A stretch of DNA of 64,000 nt from Tyto alba. Taxonomy: Eukaryota > Chordata > Aves > Strigiformes > Tytonidae. The stretch spans positions 6,076,001 to 6,140,000 of the forward strand of contig NW_024881329.1 in assembly GCF_018691265.1 (NCBI RefSeq). The letters run 5' to 3'. Shown piece by piece: positions 13,701-28,700 of the stretch (position 1 is its first letter; each line of letters begins with the position of its first letter). The position numbers and the translations under genes were made by a program. The notes beneath the pieces were generated by a model. It did no database searches, was not told the origin of the DNA, and was given only the letters and a program-made list of their open reading frames with translations.

Positions 13701-16700
13701 TCAGTTATGAACCAAACACCCTTGCCTCACTTGGTCAAATGAGAACTGGATACTGTCAGTCGATGGCTGAGACTATATTTCACCAGTCTTTTCTCAAGGC
13801 ATTTACCCTGTTAAACAATATCACATCAATTTTGCTGTTTAAGCCGAAATTTGATTTCCTCAACTCCGCTGTAACTGGAGGATAAAAACAAATAGTATTG
13901 CCTGGAACCCATAACTTTTAAATTACATTATCTTTTGATCCTTATGTTATTCCTTCTTCCTAAAGGTGTTCTTACTTAGATTTTTTTTTTTTTTTAATTG
14001 AGAAATAGTGATTAATAATTCCTTATTTCCTAACACATTCTTAGCTGAGACCACTGTCAAATAGCCACCTCTTGTTCTGTTTCTCCAAGCTTAGCAGCTT
14101 TGATCACTTAGCATGTGGGAATTATGTTCTGTACCTTTCACAGCCCTGTTTGAGAGCTAGCTTTTCTGTATGATGCTTTTAGATTTGTCTTTTTTCTGAT
14201 GGAGTGGTTGCTTATAGGTGAATGTAGTATTCAGCGTATGAGCTCATTGTTTTTTATAATAATTTAATTGTCCTTTTTCTTCTCTATTCCTTTCCTAATA
14301 ATTCTTAACATACTTTGGCTGCTGTGACTCCTTGTGCTACAATTTGAAAATATCCTTTCCTCAGATTGCCAGTGTTGTTTTGAGTGATAAAAGCTGCAGA
14401 GATATTTTGAGTTTTTTCCTCCTTTGAATTAGTTTTCTGTTGTTGACACTGAATTCAGTTTGGGATTGTATCTTCTGGTTACTCATATCTGAAGATGATT
14501 TTTCTGTCTCTTCCTGTCCACATTTCAGATTTTGTCCATAATAATTTTTGTCTTCTGTTGACTTGGTCACCTCACAGTTTTCAGGATCACCTCTAAATAG
14601 TTTGAGCATCTTGGCTGTATAGGAAATCCCTCTGGTAGCCTCCCTCCATTTCACAATTCACAACCGTTTCTTGATTTCTGTGCTTTACTTTCATGTTTTT
14701 AATGAACCCTTAATCTACAAAATGACCTTTCCTGAATGACCAATGGAGAAATGAATATTAATGAAAAGTCTTCCAGACAGGTGTTAGATCTAATTTAACC
14801 ACATTTTCTCTGGAAAATCTATGATAGAATTACTTAGGCTTGAATTACTTAGGGTGGATGTACATAATGTTTAGATTTCTTCTCTCTTATCTTTCTTTAA
14901 ATAACAGTTCTTTAAATAATTGTATGCAGAAAGGAAGAACCAGGCACTAACAACATGTATCTAACTGTATCTGTTGCTAAACACTAGTAGTTGTGTATTA
15001 GAAGGTTTACAATATATTTGTGATGGTAATATGTTTGCAATGACAAGGTAGTACTTCAAAGTTAAAAAAGATAAGACAAACATAAATATAGAAGTACAGG
15101 GGGGGAAAAAATAGTGTATTTAATCCAATGAATCTTATCTTCTTTTCTGCCTGTTTTTTGTGCAACTGATAAAGCCTGTGTATCACCTCTGGGGAGAGAG
15201 CCATCTTATTTTATCTATTGCGTTTGGTTACTATAGCAGCAAAATTATCTTGTGGAGAGAAAGGAGGAAACCCAAACAACCCCAAAATAAGTATCTTCTG
15301 TGTTTACTTGTATAGAAATACTAGGACAGGTGATTTTGTTTATCTAGCTGAATAGGAGATTTATTAGTATTAGAGCTAAATTGACGTGATGTTACTGAAT
15401 TGTATTTGGTACCGACAAAACAAACTTTTTAAGTTGCTTGTATGAATGTGAGTCTTCTAAGTCAACTAATCTTTATGATTCTGTAGAGAAAAGGAATGTA
15501 TTCTGTTGTGAGTATTGCATTTTCAGTATGGGCTACTGGTGTAATATTTTTTTTTTTTCGTTCAGTGTTTTTTGTTTGTTTGGGTTTTTGTTTGTTTTTT
15601 AATAAACCAAATATTGGCCATGTAATTCTTTTAGCTGGTAAATGTGATTTCTGTAGACATACTAGCACTGCTTAAGTAAAGCAGGGAGCTGTTTGACAGG
15701 AGATACTATACAGAGTGTTGTTTTCAAGTATTTTGAATAGATTTATGAAGGACTTGAGCTCCGAATGCACATACTGCGATTGTATGTGTGTATGCTCATC
15801 CCTGGGGGAGGCAGTAAGAAAAGTATCCTGAAAATAGACAAAAAAATCTCACTAAAGACAGAGGGGGTATCTTGGAAACAGATATCATCAAACATCTTCA
15901 GTAATAGTGATTTTGAACTAATGTTTCTGAATGCACAGAGTTAATGCTATAGTCACTTATTTTTAAAGATGAATCTGTAAATATTATTAGGACAGCTTTA
16001 ACTCCATTAATATGCTGGGATGTTTCAGGTAATTCTACATATTCTGCATATTGTTATTTTCTTTGAAAAACAGAATGAGTATTAATTAGCTATTAAGATA
16101 CCTGAGTTTCATTATGTTCTGATTTCATGCAACAAATCTATTTTATCCTTGAAATACTATATGGAAATGCTTAAATTAATTTTCAGTATTGTTTGGTGTT
16201 TTCTGTTACATCTCAGGTACAGAAAGTGTAGATCACCAGTGTTTGCTGTCAAAGTTTTTTGGTTTTTGTTTTTTGTTTTTTTTGGAACAACAATATATTT
16301 TCTCTTTTGATGGACTGACTTTCTCTTTTGTTGGCAATTCGAATTCTTCCACATGGCAAAAACCTCACATTTTTTAAAAAATATTTTTTTGTCCTTGTGA
16401 ATTTGAAGTTCATCATTTATCTTGGTACTACTAGCAAAGGAAAGCTTGATTTATTGGCAGTGATCACTTCCAGTAGCAAGTGGAAGTGAAATCGCTAAAT
16501 GGCCGCATTATAAATGCTTAGAAATTTTGCATTTATCATTCTGTATTGCATTATGATTTTCTGATATTGATGGTCTTGTTAAAAGCTTATCTTCTTCTGT
16601 AGTTAATCTATTTTTTTTTTAATTAAAAACTGCAGTATGTTTAAGCTACTATGAAACAGTATCTCGTGGAATAGTGAAAATTTGTCCAATCTTAGCTGAA

Positions 16701-19700
16701 TTTGTAGATTAAAATCATTCCTCTGCAGTTATTTCTTTTTCCGTATTTATGTTTTTATTGGAAAAATTGCTTCCAATTTGTTGAAACTTAAGCTTTATTT
16801 TTAATTTTTGTCTTTCCTGAGAAAGTTAGTTCTCTATGAAATAGCTGCGCTATAAAACAAAGGAACATAATCTAATCAGATGATCTGTAGTCTAAACAGC
16901 CTACAGATTTTCTGAACATGTCTGTTATGTGCTCCCCTCTTCCCTCCATCTCCTCCTTTCATCCCTCCTCGCCCCAGTGAGTGAGTGGACGACTGTCCTG
17001 CAGTACCAAACTCAATAGTTTGTGGTGTGGATGTTGTAGAGAATCTAAACCTCAAGGGAGGAAGGGAAATTTTGTGTCTTCTAAGTCCAAACATTTTCCT
17101 TGGGTGTGTTTTGTGTTTATACTTTTGCAGCTCATCTTTAGTGGCCTTCTTAGTGATATCACATCTAATACTTCAGATTAATTTTGAGGAAGCAGTATAG
17201 AAGACTCACACCTCTGTTAGTGTTCCTCCCTCACTGAAATACCTACTCTCGATTTTGTTGCCTCAAGCAGGGAAATGGAACCTTTTTGCTAAGTGTGTAT
17301 TAGGAAACGGCAAGTAAGGTGCAGGCACATTGTAAGTCTGCATTTTCTACCCGTTTTGAAAGTTTTATAGAGTGGGAACGGAACAAGCAAGAACAGAGTC
17401 AAAAGTAGATGATAAAACTGGCTGATCAACAGAAATAGCTTAGTCAGGCAGCATTATATATGGGAAGTGTCCTAATCTGCTCTTTGCTGAAATTGGATAT
17501 TCTGAAAGCAGATTAAATGCTGAAGTAGGATACCTGGTTCATAAGAGGTAAGGCAAATTGACTCAAACTGATGTGATGAAGCTCTCATGCATGAAAGGTT
17601 GGCCAGGGATTTTAGGGACTTGCTGTAGTTCATTCTTGTATATTGGACCTGAATTCACATATAAAAGCTAGAAATAGGGAATTTATGCCAGATAAGGGAG
17701 GCATATAAAGGAAATGGGATCAAATTTGTGTTACTTCCTTGCAAGCCTAATTGAAAAAGAAGGGCACAAATGGAAAAATGTATTTTCCCTGACACCAAAT
17801 CAACTAGAAAAGCTATTGGACAGGTAATTGTTCAGGTTGAAACTGAGGAAGAGAGCAATGGTGGCAAACACCTTGTTCTCAGTTAAACCCTTTTTGAGCT
17901 ACTGTAAACGCAAACTCTTCTCTGTTCTTATGAGTGATAACTGCTCATAATTACTCTGTTCTCGGTGTCCTCTGTTGTGTTCAGAATTGGATTGTATTCC
18001 ACTGGTAGCAACTATAATGTTTGGTGTGGCTTTTTTTTTTTGCTGATGATTTCTGAAAATACCGCCTATGGGTTTAATTCATAAGTTGGTGTTGAGCTTG
18101 GCTGCCGAGGCTTCTCTTCACAAGCTGCATATGGGATTCCACAAGATTTTGCACTTTCGTTTATCGTCTCATTTCTTCATCTGAGCAGCTCTACTGAATT
18201 CTTACTTGTTGAACAGGTTCATATTGTAGGATTGGTCTCACCTATGCTATAAATGCGTATCTGCATCTGAGCTAGTTATGAAGATTCCTTGAATCTTAGC
18301 ATGACTCAAAAGATACTTATTTCTAACAGTATCTGCCATGAATTACACCATTTTACTTAAAAGGTATTTTAATAATATATTGTAGTATGAATCATATTTT
18401 GGGCAGATTCAAAGATCTAACATTAAGTTAGTGAAAGATCTAACAGTAGACTAGTCTCACTTTCATTTTAAGTAAGAAGCCTGTTATTGTAAAGTGCTGA
18501 CTCCTATCCTTCCCTCACCAGTACTGACTTTTTCACATGTTTGCAGCCAAGCCTCTAAATTGGGCACAATTTAGCTTCTCTGCATTAGCTTTATCTTCTC
18601 TGAATGCTCTTTGTTCTATCTTGATTCTCTGTTGGATTTGCAGACAATTTGGCAGGTTTCTTCCTCTTGATACATAGACAAATACCAATCATCTGATCTC
18701 ACTGGCAGCACCTGCTTGAGAAATACCTGAAATCAAAATAATAGGGGTGGTGCAGAAGCATGGGAAATGTTTGACTAGCTTGTCATTCATTTGTTCACTG
18801 TGAACTGTGAATCTTAAATATAAAAAGACAAAGCTGACTGTGTGAAACGATGTGCTTTAGATTATCTGTTTTTATTTGTTTTCTAGACAGAATTCATCTA
18901 TGTCCAAGCAACAAATAAACCAAAGACCTTCAAGCATGGTCAGTGAAACATCCACTGCAGTAACTACATCTGCTGTTGATACAAAACCTGGCTCTAAGGT
19001 AAAGGAAAAAGGCTATTATTTCAGCTTGATGATTAGAACTTCCCTTGTTTTAAATCCAATACTCTTTTAATGCTGATTTTAATAGGGCCATGGCTTTAGC
19101 TTATAATTCTAATAACTTACCTCAAAGGAGAGATAATATCTTCTACCCAGGCAAAAACCCTTTTCCATCATAGGAGCACCGTATACCCACATTACAGTGT
19201 TGAATTATAATTTGAAAAATAGTGATTATTGTGGCATGGAAACTTTGAGAGGCTTCTTGTGAAAGGAAATAATTATATGTAATACAAGTATTTTAACAAG
19301 TCTTTTGATAGTCCAGTGTATATGGCAGAAAGTGCTGCAGAATACGAGGAATTGTAATTTGCAGTTCTCACTTTTCCATGAAACCATGATGTTCTTCCTC
19401 TTAGTCACAACTTAAATCTTTTTCTGCCATCACTGTAGTGTACAGACAGTGCAGACACCAAGTTTACACACAGAATGTTTAACAATAGAAAAACTCATTA
19501 TTTGTCATTGACAAAGGGTCTGTGTTTATTATTGCACGAAAATATAACAAAGCACTGTACTTGAAGTGTCACCAACTATTTTAATGCTTCTTTGACCTTA
19601 CAATAAATTACAGTACAGTTGGATAAAAAGCAAAACAAAACTGGAAGAATTAGCAGAGACAAGATGGATTTCTTAATTTTGCCTGTAGTTTTTAAACTTC

Positions 19701-22700
19701 TCAGATTTTTTTTTTTTTCAAAGACAAAAGTGTGAAGCCTGTTAAGTAATTGAGTTGAAGAAAGAACTATGCCAAATTGGTTGCAAAGATACTTTTGTTG
19801 AGTTGGAATCACTTAAAATATTTTTTCTACTGTTTGGATATGCTTCAGTGAGTATTGGAAAAGATTAAAACAATTCCATGAAAAAAAAGGTTTTTTAAAT
19901 TATTTTTTTGGATCCAAAGTGTATAGGTTATTGGACCAACACAGAGATCGCCATGCGCCAAATCTCAAGAATGCATTTATCTTTGAAGTGCTAGATGAAA
20001 TTATCACTGAAAACAGTAAATTTAGTAGGTTACCTGAATTACTTGATACATTTCTTTTTGATATTCAAACAGTTGAACTTACTAAAGTACTTGGGCATTT
20101 GTGTTTACTGCATTTATCCTCTTTATTCTGATTTTTTTTTTAAGCCAGCATGAGAGGCAGAAGGCTGATTTTTTCACTCCTAAACCCAGCAAATTTAATG
20201 GGGACCTGATACTGTGCTTTGAGCTGGGGATTCCTCCAGTGACACCATTGGCTTTAAGCTACCCAGGATCACACTTCTGCCAAAAAGTGTGCATCCTCTG
20301 TCCCCTGCTCCTGCTGCTTCCCCTTGTCATGTGTTTGCGCTGGTCTAATCAGGCTTTGCAAAACAGTGAGATCAAAAAGGGTGACTGGATACGACTCACA
20401 GGGCCACCCACATGCTGGAGGCGAGTTCCCTGGAGATGTCAGAACCACACAGCAGAAGGTGAGGGTAGGGCTCTTTCCATCACAGCTTGGAGAATATCCA
20501 GAATCACGTCCCAAAACTTCAGTTAATCTGTTTTTGGCCTCTGCTTCTATTTTGTTTGCAGTCCAGTGTAAGTGTAGCCATGCTTGCTTTTGGGGCATGG
20601 AGTTGAGGGGATAAAAAGCAAAAGGGCATGCTGATGAACTACAGTCGTTCTCTGTCCCAAAGATCTGCTTGTTCATAGCCAACTCAATTACATTATTAAC
20701 CACATTAAAAGCCATTTATATTGATTACAAATGAAGGATATGGAGGAATAAAGATCTGTTTCAGTTTGAAAGTAAGGTACACTTGGAATTTAGTCTATTA
20801 AAGCATCTGATGGTGTGAACGGAAGCTTGTAAATGTTACTGTGCTACACAGTACTTTGGCCAAGTCAAAAGTATAAAAAATAGTAGTTTAATGTATTTAG
20901 TGCTACCTACATTTTGAGTGTATGTTTTGGATGGATTCTGCGCAAGAGTAGTAACTGAATTGTTGATGACACTGATAGTTGCTGGTATTTTTCCAAGATG
21001 AACTGATGAGGTTTACAAGTAAATAAAGATCATGTCTAGCAGTGGAGAGAAACAGGCAGTGGTGCCAGGTGTGTGATGGTGCCAGCTCTGTGGGACTGTC
21101 TGGAGCTGGGGTAAACACAGGTTTTGGTTCAGGGCCATTGTGGGTGAGTGCTCAATATTAACAGAAGGAATTTCTGAGAGTTTGTTTTTCATATCTGAAA
21201 AATAAGGATGTGCTCTAATTTTCTTAGAGATACTGAAAGGATTAATGAGTTCGTTTGTTAGTGAAACATTGAGATTTTTTGAATGGAAGAGTTTGACTTA
21301 AACAGGTGGGTTTCTTTGTGGGCTGGCTTGTTGGGCTTTTTTAATTCCCTGTAGATTGAAATTTACGTATGCTCTTATGTGTATATATTTGCATATTTTT
21401 ACCAAGATAGTCTTCCATTTTCCTATTTACAAAATCTGTTCCAAATGAAAGGTTGTCTACATTTTTTTTTTTTTTGACTGTCCAGTTTTACAAAAAAGAA
21501 TAATTATGTTTTGCAATTAAGTTAGCAGCTTTCCTCCTCAGCTAGAGGCTACTGTAAGGAAGATGACACAGTGATGAAAAGGGATTTCAGAATTTGGCTC
21601 TTGACAATTTTTTTTTTTTTTTTTTTTTTTGCGAAAACTTATGAGTCATTCACAAACAAGCTAGAGTAAGAAATGTACTGAAGTCAAAAGCAACTTCTTT
21701 GTCTTCAGTGACACAGGCAGCTGCTCTGACCTGCATTTTTCAACACACAACAATGGTATCAGAATATTTTAAGTTAGGAAAAGACTACTGCTGTGTAGAT
21801 AAATAGTTTTAAAAAATATACCTTTTCTTTTAAACTAACTTTTTATTTTAGCCAATGGAAGCAAGGTGTGACATTCAGTATCTGTTATGCTTTGTTGTAT
21901 TCCAGAGCAGAGTGAGATGATTAATACTACAGATTATATGAAAATTTTAATTACATAAAGCAGCATCAAGTTATTTTTTGTTTCTGTTATGGGTGTTGTA
22001 TTGTATACAGCCTTGAGAAAACTTTTCCCCCTCCTGTGTAATAGAAATTGGTCTTTTGACCAAGGTCAAGGATGGCTTTTCTACATTGTGGTCTGCCTTT
22101 TTCTTTAAACTAAGCCAGACCAGAGGATCAAAGTTCTTGATCACTGACAGGAGATCTGATGAAAAAAATAGATTTAAATGCTGCTGTAAGGCTAGATCAG
22201 CTATACTTTAACTGTTCTCAGTTCCCCTGCCCATCCCAGGATAAATATGAGAAGGAAAAATTACGAAACTGAATTCTGTGCATTTTGTATTTTGATTTCT
22301 GTTCAGGTGCAAAGCATAGATTTTTGACATTTGGAGCCTTAAACATTTTGGGCCTCCTTATTTGTCATCATCCTTGTAATGTAGTTGTTGCGCTTAACAT
22401 TTTGCAACAGTGCTTTTAAAATCTTGGCTGAATTGATTACTTCTCTTTTTTTTTTTTTTTTTGAAGGAAAATAAATATAGCTTGACTTGATGATCAGACG
22501 ATCATCCAGAGCTTGTCTGTCCTCTGATACATCTTTGTGTGTTTGTTTAAAGTGATATCTGGACACTTGTTCACAAGTTACCTTTTGAAGTATTTTCAGT
22601 AACAAACACAAAACACCTGGCATCTTGTTTCATCCTTCCGTTAGCGTCGCACTTGCTGCTTGTGGGTCTGCGGGTGGGTACCGGGGGGGATTCGGGGGTC

Positions 22701-25700
22701 AGCACCGAGGCGCCGTGTTTGCGTAGAGCTGGAGCTCTGCCGCCGTCACCTGGTGCCCCGGCACGGGCAGGGCCGAGGGGCGGCCTGGCACACCTCGGCC
22801 CCTCGGCCCGCGCTCGCCCCCGGGAGCTGGGCTGCTCTCGTGCAGACCCTCACCCGGGTGCTGCTCCGAGGGAAGCGCCCGTGCTTGGCGCTCCTCCTGT
22901 CTCCCCAGTGTTGGGGCGTTTCACAGATATGACCGCCACACGCAGCTCCCCCGACTTGGCAGCAGGGCTGAAAGCAGCACGCTGCTTCCTGGGAAACAGG
23001 CCCTGGGGAAACTACCTCGTCAAATCTGCCCTTTGATGTGTCCTTACAAGTGTAAAATCTACGTTGCTGTTTTATATGCTATTGCACCAAAGAAAAAGTG
23101 GATTTTTTTTTTTTTCTTTTTTTCACTGATTATTGCTATTATCTTAATCCTGCATTCAGAGGTGCATTTATGTCTACTGAAATGTGTGAAATTTAGTGCA
23201 GGTTGGTAAAGCCTAGCCTCAAAAGGAACAGAATCCATTTATAGTTATCATACATTGCTAGACTGCTTTATTATCATATATGCTGTCTTCCAGTCCAGAT
23301 GTTGTCTGACTGGCAGAAGCGGTATGCAGAGATATTTTTATGATGTCATCCCTTGCATATGACGAATGTGCTGGTTTCCAGAGCTGCTGTTTGTCTGCAG
23401 CTGACAGAGCATCAGTTCCCTGACCAGCTGAGAGGAGAGATTCCAGCAAAAGAGAGACTGGGAGCAGCAGTAAGGGTGGTTTGTGCACCTCAGGTTCGGT
23501 TCCTAACACAACTGCAGTAGCAAGCTCTGCTGAGAGGGGAAGAGAGCAGGCAGATGATTCATCCAGAGATTCTCGCTGTCTTTTTCACAGACTGATAGGC
23601 TTTCCTTGTTTGTTTTTGAAATAGTTTTGTCCATGTGAACCAAAGTGGAGGTTGCAGTAAAACACAAATCATTACCTACTCTTTGTGATTTCCACTTACT
23701 GCCATCTAGGTCTCTTCCTTAGCAGCATCACTCAGTCATCTCCTTTTGTTTGCAGGGTCAAAGTCCAAGCATTTTTATTAAACTGTCAATGTTTGAATTT
23801 AAACAAGAAAGGAAACAAAAAACAATAAATAATAATAATAAAAATAAAAAATATAAAACAAGCAATGAAGAGCACGAGTAGGATTCATGTGCATAAAGTC
23901 CTGTGTATGTGTAAGAAGCTTGTACCATTTTGCAGAGACACTTGCATGCATCTCTTGTAGTGCACTCAAAAATACTTCCCAAGCACCCTGAAACTTCAGC
24001 AGTTCTTCCCTTCTGACTTGAGTCACCAGTGCTCCTGCTGTTCAGCTGGGAGTTGGCAGACGGTTCTGGCACTGGTATGTTGATAAAAGTGGAAGACTGA
24101 CTTTGCTATGTTGTAAATATCGTTGTCTATTTATTTGCCCTTGAAAGTGCTATAAATACTTTATTACTGTGTAATAAAGTAAGAATTATTGCAGTGAGGT
24201 TATTTGTAATATGAAGTTAGTCTCAGTACAGTTTAAAAACCAATTCTACATTCTTTACAGTTTGTGAAGGCTGGAAACAAAGTTCATAGTTTTGGAAAGA
24301 GGGAACAAGCTATCAGGAGGAATCCAAATGTTCCTGTTATAGTAAGAGGCTGGCTACACAAACAGGTATGCATGTAATCATCTGTTTCTGTTTGTATACT
24401 TCAGTACAATCATAAAGCAAAAATAAGTGCCTTCCAAGTAAATGCAAAACCAGAAGCTTAGATGTTGGTGATGCAGGGCAGTGCTGGGTACTCCCACAAG
24501 CTTCTGTAATGAGGGGCTTGTGCTCAGCAGGTGTGAAAACCAAGTTTTATGTGCAGGTTTGATTCAGAAGTGGAAACAGTGATAAATGGGTGTCACCATC
24601 ATGGTTAAATGTTGAGGCTATAACTTTGTTGTCTAAATCTGGTTATTTTCCCAGATTTTTATGGTTATTTCATTATAAAACATCCTGCTGGCTTGCTGCG
24701 GTGCTGATCTCAGTCTCCCTCAGAATGTACTATAAGCCCAAGGTTGGCTGTGAACGCTTTTTTCCATCTGCTTGCTTATGCCCTTATATCCTGATCAAAG
24801 GCTTAATTCCAACCCGTATGCCTTTGTTCTCCAGAAGCAGGCGGGAGAAAATGGAGACAGGGACCTGCTCACCACACATTGTCATCACCAAGACCAGTGT
24901 CCCAGCAAAGGCTGGATTATAGGATTTCATCCAACAAACAGAATTTTACAGCTGCTCTGTCTTGAACTCTTATGCTGACAGAAGCACATCCTTGAGTGCA
25001 AAAAAGTAAAGCAAGCTGTTTGTTCTACGAGAATACTTCCCTGCTTCTAATTTGTCAGTCAGCGTCCCTCAGATTATCACCAGAGATCCAGCAGCTAGGT
25101 TTAGGGATGAGCAGGAGAAGGCTGAAATCTAAGGCTGACAATTAGGATTCTGCATATACAGGAAAGCGAAACTGCTGACAGCCATCTGCTTCCTCCTGTG
25201 TCGAGAGCTCTATTCTGCTACCAACTGTTGATATCCGCTACCCAAGTCCATTAGTTTTCAGGACAGAACCAGAACTCAGACACAGTATGTGTTGATAGCA
25301 TTGTAACATGAAAAAGGAAAGGGAAGAAAATCCTTGCATACTTAATATGACTGCAGAAAGAAGGAGGGAAATAGTATATCCAATATTCCTCTAGCTGTTT
25401 CTTTCTGTCCTCTTACTTCTACTTGCAAGCACTTAAAGCCTGAAGATACTTTATATGCTTCTGGTCTCATCAAAGCCTACCTCAGCTGAGGAAGTTGTAC
25501 TTGCTTAGGTTACAGTTTGGCAATTTGTCAAGCTTCTAAAATTAATTTCAATGTAAATATTACTCATTTTGACAAGGTGATTTATATATATATATATAGA
25601 GAGAGATCTCCACAGGCATATTATACTTCATTAAAATATGTATATTATGCACCCTGTTTTATTTTCTAAGGAATATTTGATTAAATTACTTTTTAGGCAT

Positions 25701-28700
25701 GGGTAACATATGGGAGATTGACTGCAGAATTAGAGGGGATCATTGTCTGAAATGTGAGGTCATACTTCACAGCTGTGTAGTGATTTTCATCACGGTCTAC
25801 AGGCAATCCTAGTTGGAGTTTGTGCCATCCAGATGCATACATTATTTCTCTACTGCAGATGAAACTGTCTAGATAAAATATGCGTTGGTTGTGTATAAGG
25901 GTAATCTGAATGCTGTTTGGATGCAAGTTTAATTACTTAATGAAAATTAGCAGTTTGAATATTTTATGCTGATTATTTTATAGCTGGATGTTTTGCCTCT
26001 TATCTTTCTTAGTACATAATATTTTGCTAAAATATAAACTGCTTGTTTTTGCAATTAATACCATATTTAGGTAAACTTCTGGTAAACTACTCACTGGTAT
26101 AGTATTGCTGTTAACTTCCTATAAATGAAAAGTGTATCCCATTTCTTGCATTTCAGGATAGCTCTGGAATGCGGTTATGGAAAAGACGATGGTTTGTGCT
26201 TGCTGATTATTGTTTGTTTTACTACAAAGGTGAGTAGATACTAGCTCTTTTGGGTTGTCTGTAACAGTTCACCTGCTCAGATCACATTGCAAACATAAAC
26301 TAATTGAACTCTTCAGATATAGTTAGGCATTCTGAGAGGATGCACAGTGAGACAATTACTTATCTGTATGTCTTTAATGAGCAGCAAATTTCAGGCCAGA
26401 GTTGGGAAAGAAGGGCATGCTGTATAATCTTTTGTCACATAACTTACCTTTGACCTATGCCAAGGTTTACATTGCAAAACATGTGGCAGCAATACCAGTT
26501 TAAGATTTATCCCGTCTCTGGTCTGCGTTGTGTTGCCTACTTGCTTGCACTTGGACAGCTGATTTTTTGAGAACGCACTATGGCCAGATCAGGGCATTGA
26601 TTCAGCTTTAATCCAAAGTACAGTGTGAGAGAGTGAGAACTTCTGAATCCAGTATTTCTACCAAAAAAGGTTAGATGTGATCATAGACTGAACTAATATG
26701 TAATAGCATTACATAAGGTTATTTTGAAGTTTTGAATGTTGTGTAGCATATTACAATTTTTGGAAAGCATTATAGAATATGAAAATTGAATTCATAGGTC
26801 TAGGTTCTGCATTTCTGCTGTAGATCACTTTAGAGCCAGCAGTAATACGGGTTTCCCAATTACAGCAATTAGCATAGATACAGAATGCTAAATGGAAGGT
26901 CCGTCATGTTATGCAGCCGGTCAGAGTTCATTTGTCACATAAAGCTTTATTCTCAAAGCATGTTCTTCTGTCTGAACCTAAAAAATCAACCTCCCTCTCC
27001 CAAAAAACTCAACAAAAATGCAGACTGATTTTTTTTCAAAAAAATTCTATCTTGTTTTTTTTTTTTTAAATAAAGCATTTTTCTCCATATATTATTGATG
27101 TTGAGTCATAAGACAGTTCAGGTCAGAAGGGACTTCAGGAAGTGTCTAGTCCAGCTGCCTGGTGAAAGCAGGGTCGGGAGAGAAATCTGCCCAGGTTGCT
27201 CAGGGCTTGATCTAATCAGGCATTGAAAACCTCCAAGGATGGAGATGGCCCAGCCCCGCTGGTCGGCTGGTTCCGCTGCTGCTCTGTCCTCACGGGGAAA
27301 GTTCTTATATCCAGTCTGAACCACTCTTCTTTCTACTTAATGCCTGTTGTCTGTGTGTCCATAAAGGAGAATGTATTGTTGCCCCACTGAAAAGTGCAAA
27401 AGTGCAGTGAATTAGATTCTATCTTTTTTTTTATTCAACAGACAGCAGAGAAGAATCTGTTCTGGGTAGCATACCATTGCCTAGTTATGTAATATCTCCA
27501 GTTGGACCTGAAGATCGCATAAATCGCAAATTTTCTTTTAAGGTATAGTTACAAAGCTTATTAGATAATCATATTTTTTAATGTTTATTTGCATTAGAAA
27601 AGCTGCTGTTGTATACAGAAGCATCATTTGATATCCTTTTTTTTTTTTTTTTTAAAGTAGACAGGTATATTGACTGCCTGTTCAAATATGACATAGCACT
27701 TCTTTTTTGCTTATGAATTGATGTTCATATGTTGTACTATGTAAATGTCTTTAGAGATTAATAATGTGTCTGTGAGTAAAGATCCTGTTTCTAAAATCAG
27801 AAAATAGTATTGATAAGTTGTTCCAGTACTGTTTACAAATTGAAAGAAAAGTTGTCTTTTTTTCTTTATAGAGTACTTGATCTCATAGTGGGCTGATGGT
27901 TGTTGTGTTTTTTAAAAATAAAATAAACAGCTCAGGTCTCACAGTTAGAAAATGACAACACTGTAGCTTTTGAGGTTTAATTTCCTAGTTTCAAGGGGAA
28001 AGAGTAACCAATTTTCTTCTCCTTTTTAAGGGGGAGCAATAGTTGTCCTAAATGACATGGGCTTTTTAAAAGAACAAATACTTTTGTTTGATAATAGTTT
28101 GAGGTTGGTTTTGTGGTTTGTTTAAAAAAAAAAAGTGTAATTTACAGTTCTATTCTTTGTTATAAAAACCTATGAAAATGAAATAAAACATACATTCCTT
28201 CTTGACAGTGGAAAAACCTGACTCCGGTTAGTTGAGTTGCAGCACTAAGGCAAAATTTAGAAACTTCAGTGTATATTGCAGATTTAAATTCTACTGATAC
28301 TTGGAGCAGAACCTGTTTTTCTATCAAGCAAATGAGCTATGTACTTTAAAAAAAAAAAAAAAAAACAAAAAACAAAAACCAAAAACCAAAACATTTAGAA
28401 ATCAGGTTTTGATCAGGTATACTTAGGAGATCTAGAAGGAAACTTTCTGTTTAAATCTTTTCTGTGCTGAAATTACGAAGAACAGCTGCTCAACTTAGAC
28501 TTTTCCTTGCATCTTGATTTGTGCAGTGTTTAAAAATTGTAGACTGCCTTTTATTGCTTTCGGTTCTATTTTCAAATGGATAATAGTTTGAAACATATTA
28601 AACAAATATTAACTTGGAAAATGTGTTTAGAAAAAGACCCGGTGCACTTTGTGGAAACGTTTATTATACTTTTTCAAATTCATTGAACATGAGATAGCAG

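Larger units (their letters stand above)
10793..18886. other. PLEKHA7: PLEKHA7 intron 1 in window (about 8.1 kb)
   Basis: GT-AG intron with donor GTAAGT and acceptor TTTTCTAG. It is mostly AT-rich and anonymous. It contains a degraded CR1 piece near 14215-14350 and T/G-rich simple tracts near 15550-15605 and 16255-16285. The stretches at 11.4-12.5 kb and 12.9-13.2 kb have higher GC and hold ORFs on both strands, but no family is recognisable in them and no exon-like splice pair was found. Confidence 0.8.
18999..24260. other. PLEKHA7: PLEKHA7 intron 2 in window (about 5.3 kb)
   Basis: GT-AG intron. It contains a 23-base T tract (21608-21630), a 17-base T tract (22446-22462), and a CpG-dense block at about 22640-22985 listed separately. 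The interval 20190-20715 has higher GC and overlapping open frames on both strands, but no recognisable protein or repeat. No further exon is supported. Confidence 0.8.

Noticed and set aside
22653..23036. 127-codon ORF through the CpG block, as a possible gene
   Set aside because: Arg/Ala/Pro/Gly-rich translation in more than one frame is what GC-rich DNA gives by chance. The CpG block itself is kept as a regulatory candidate, the protein is not.
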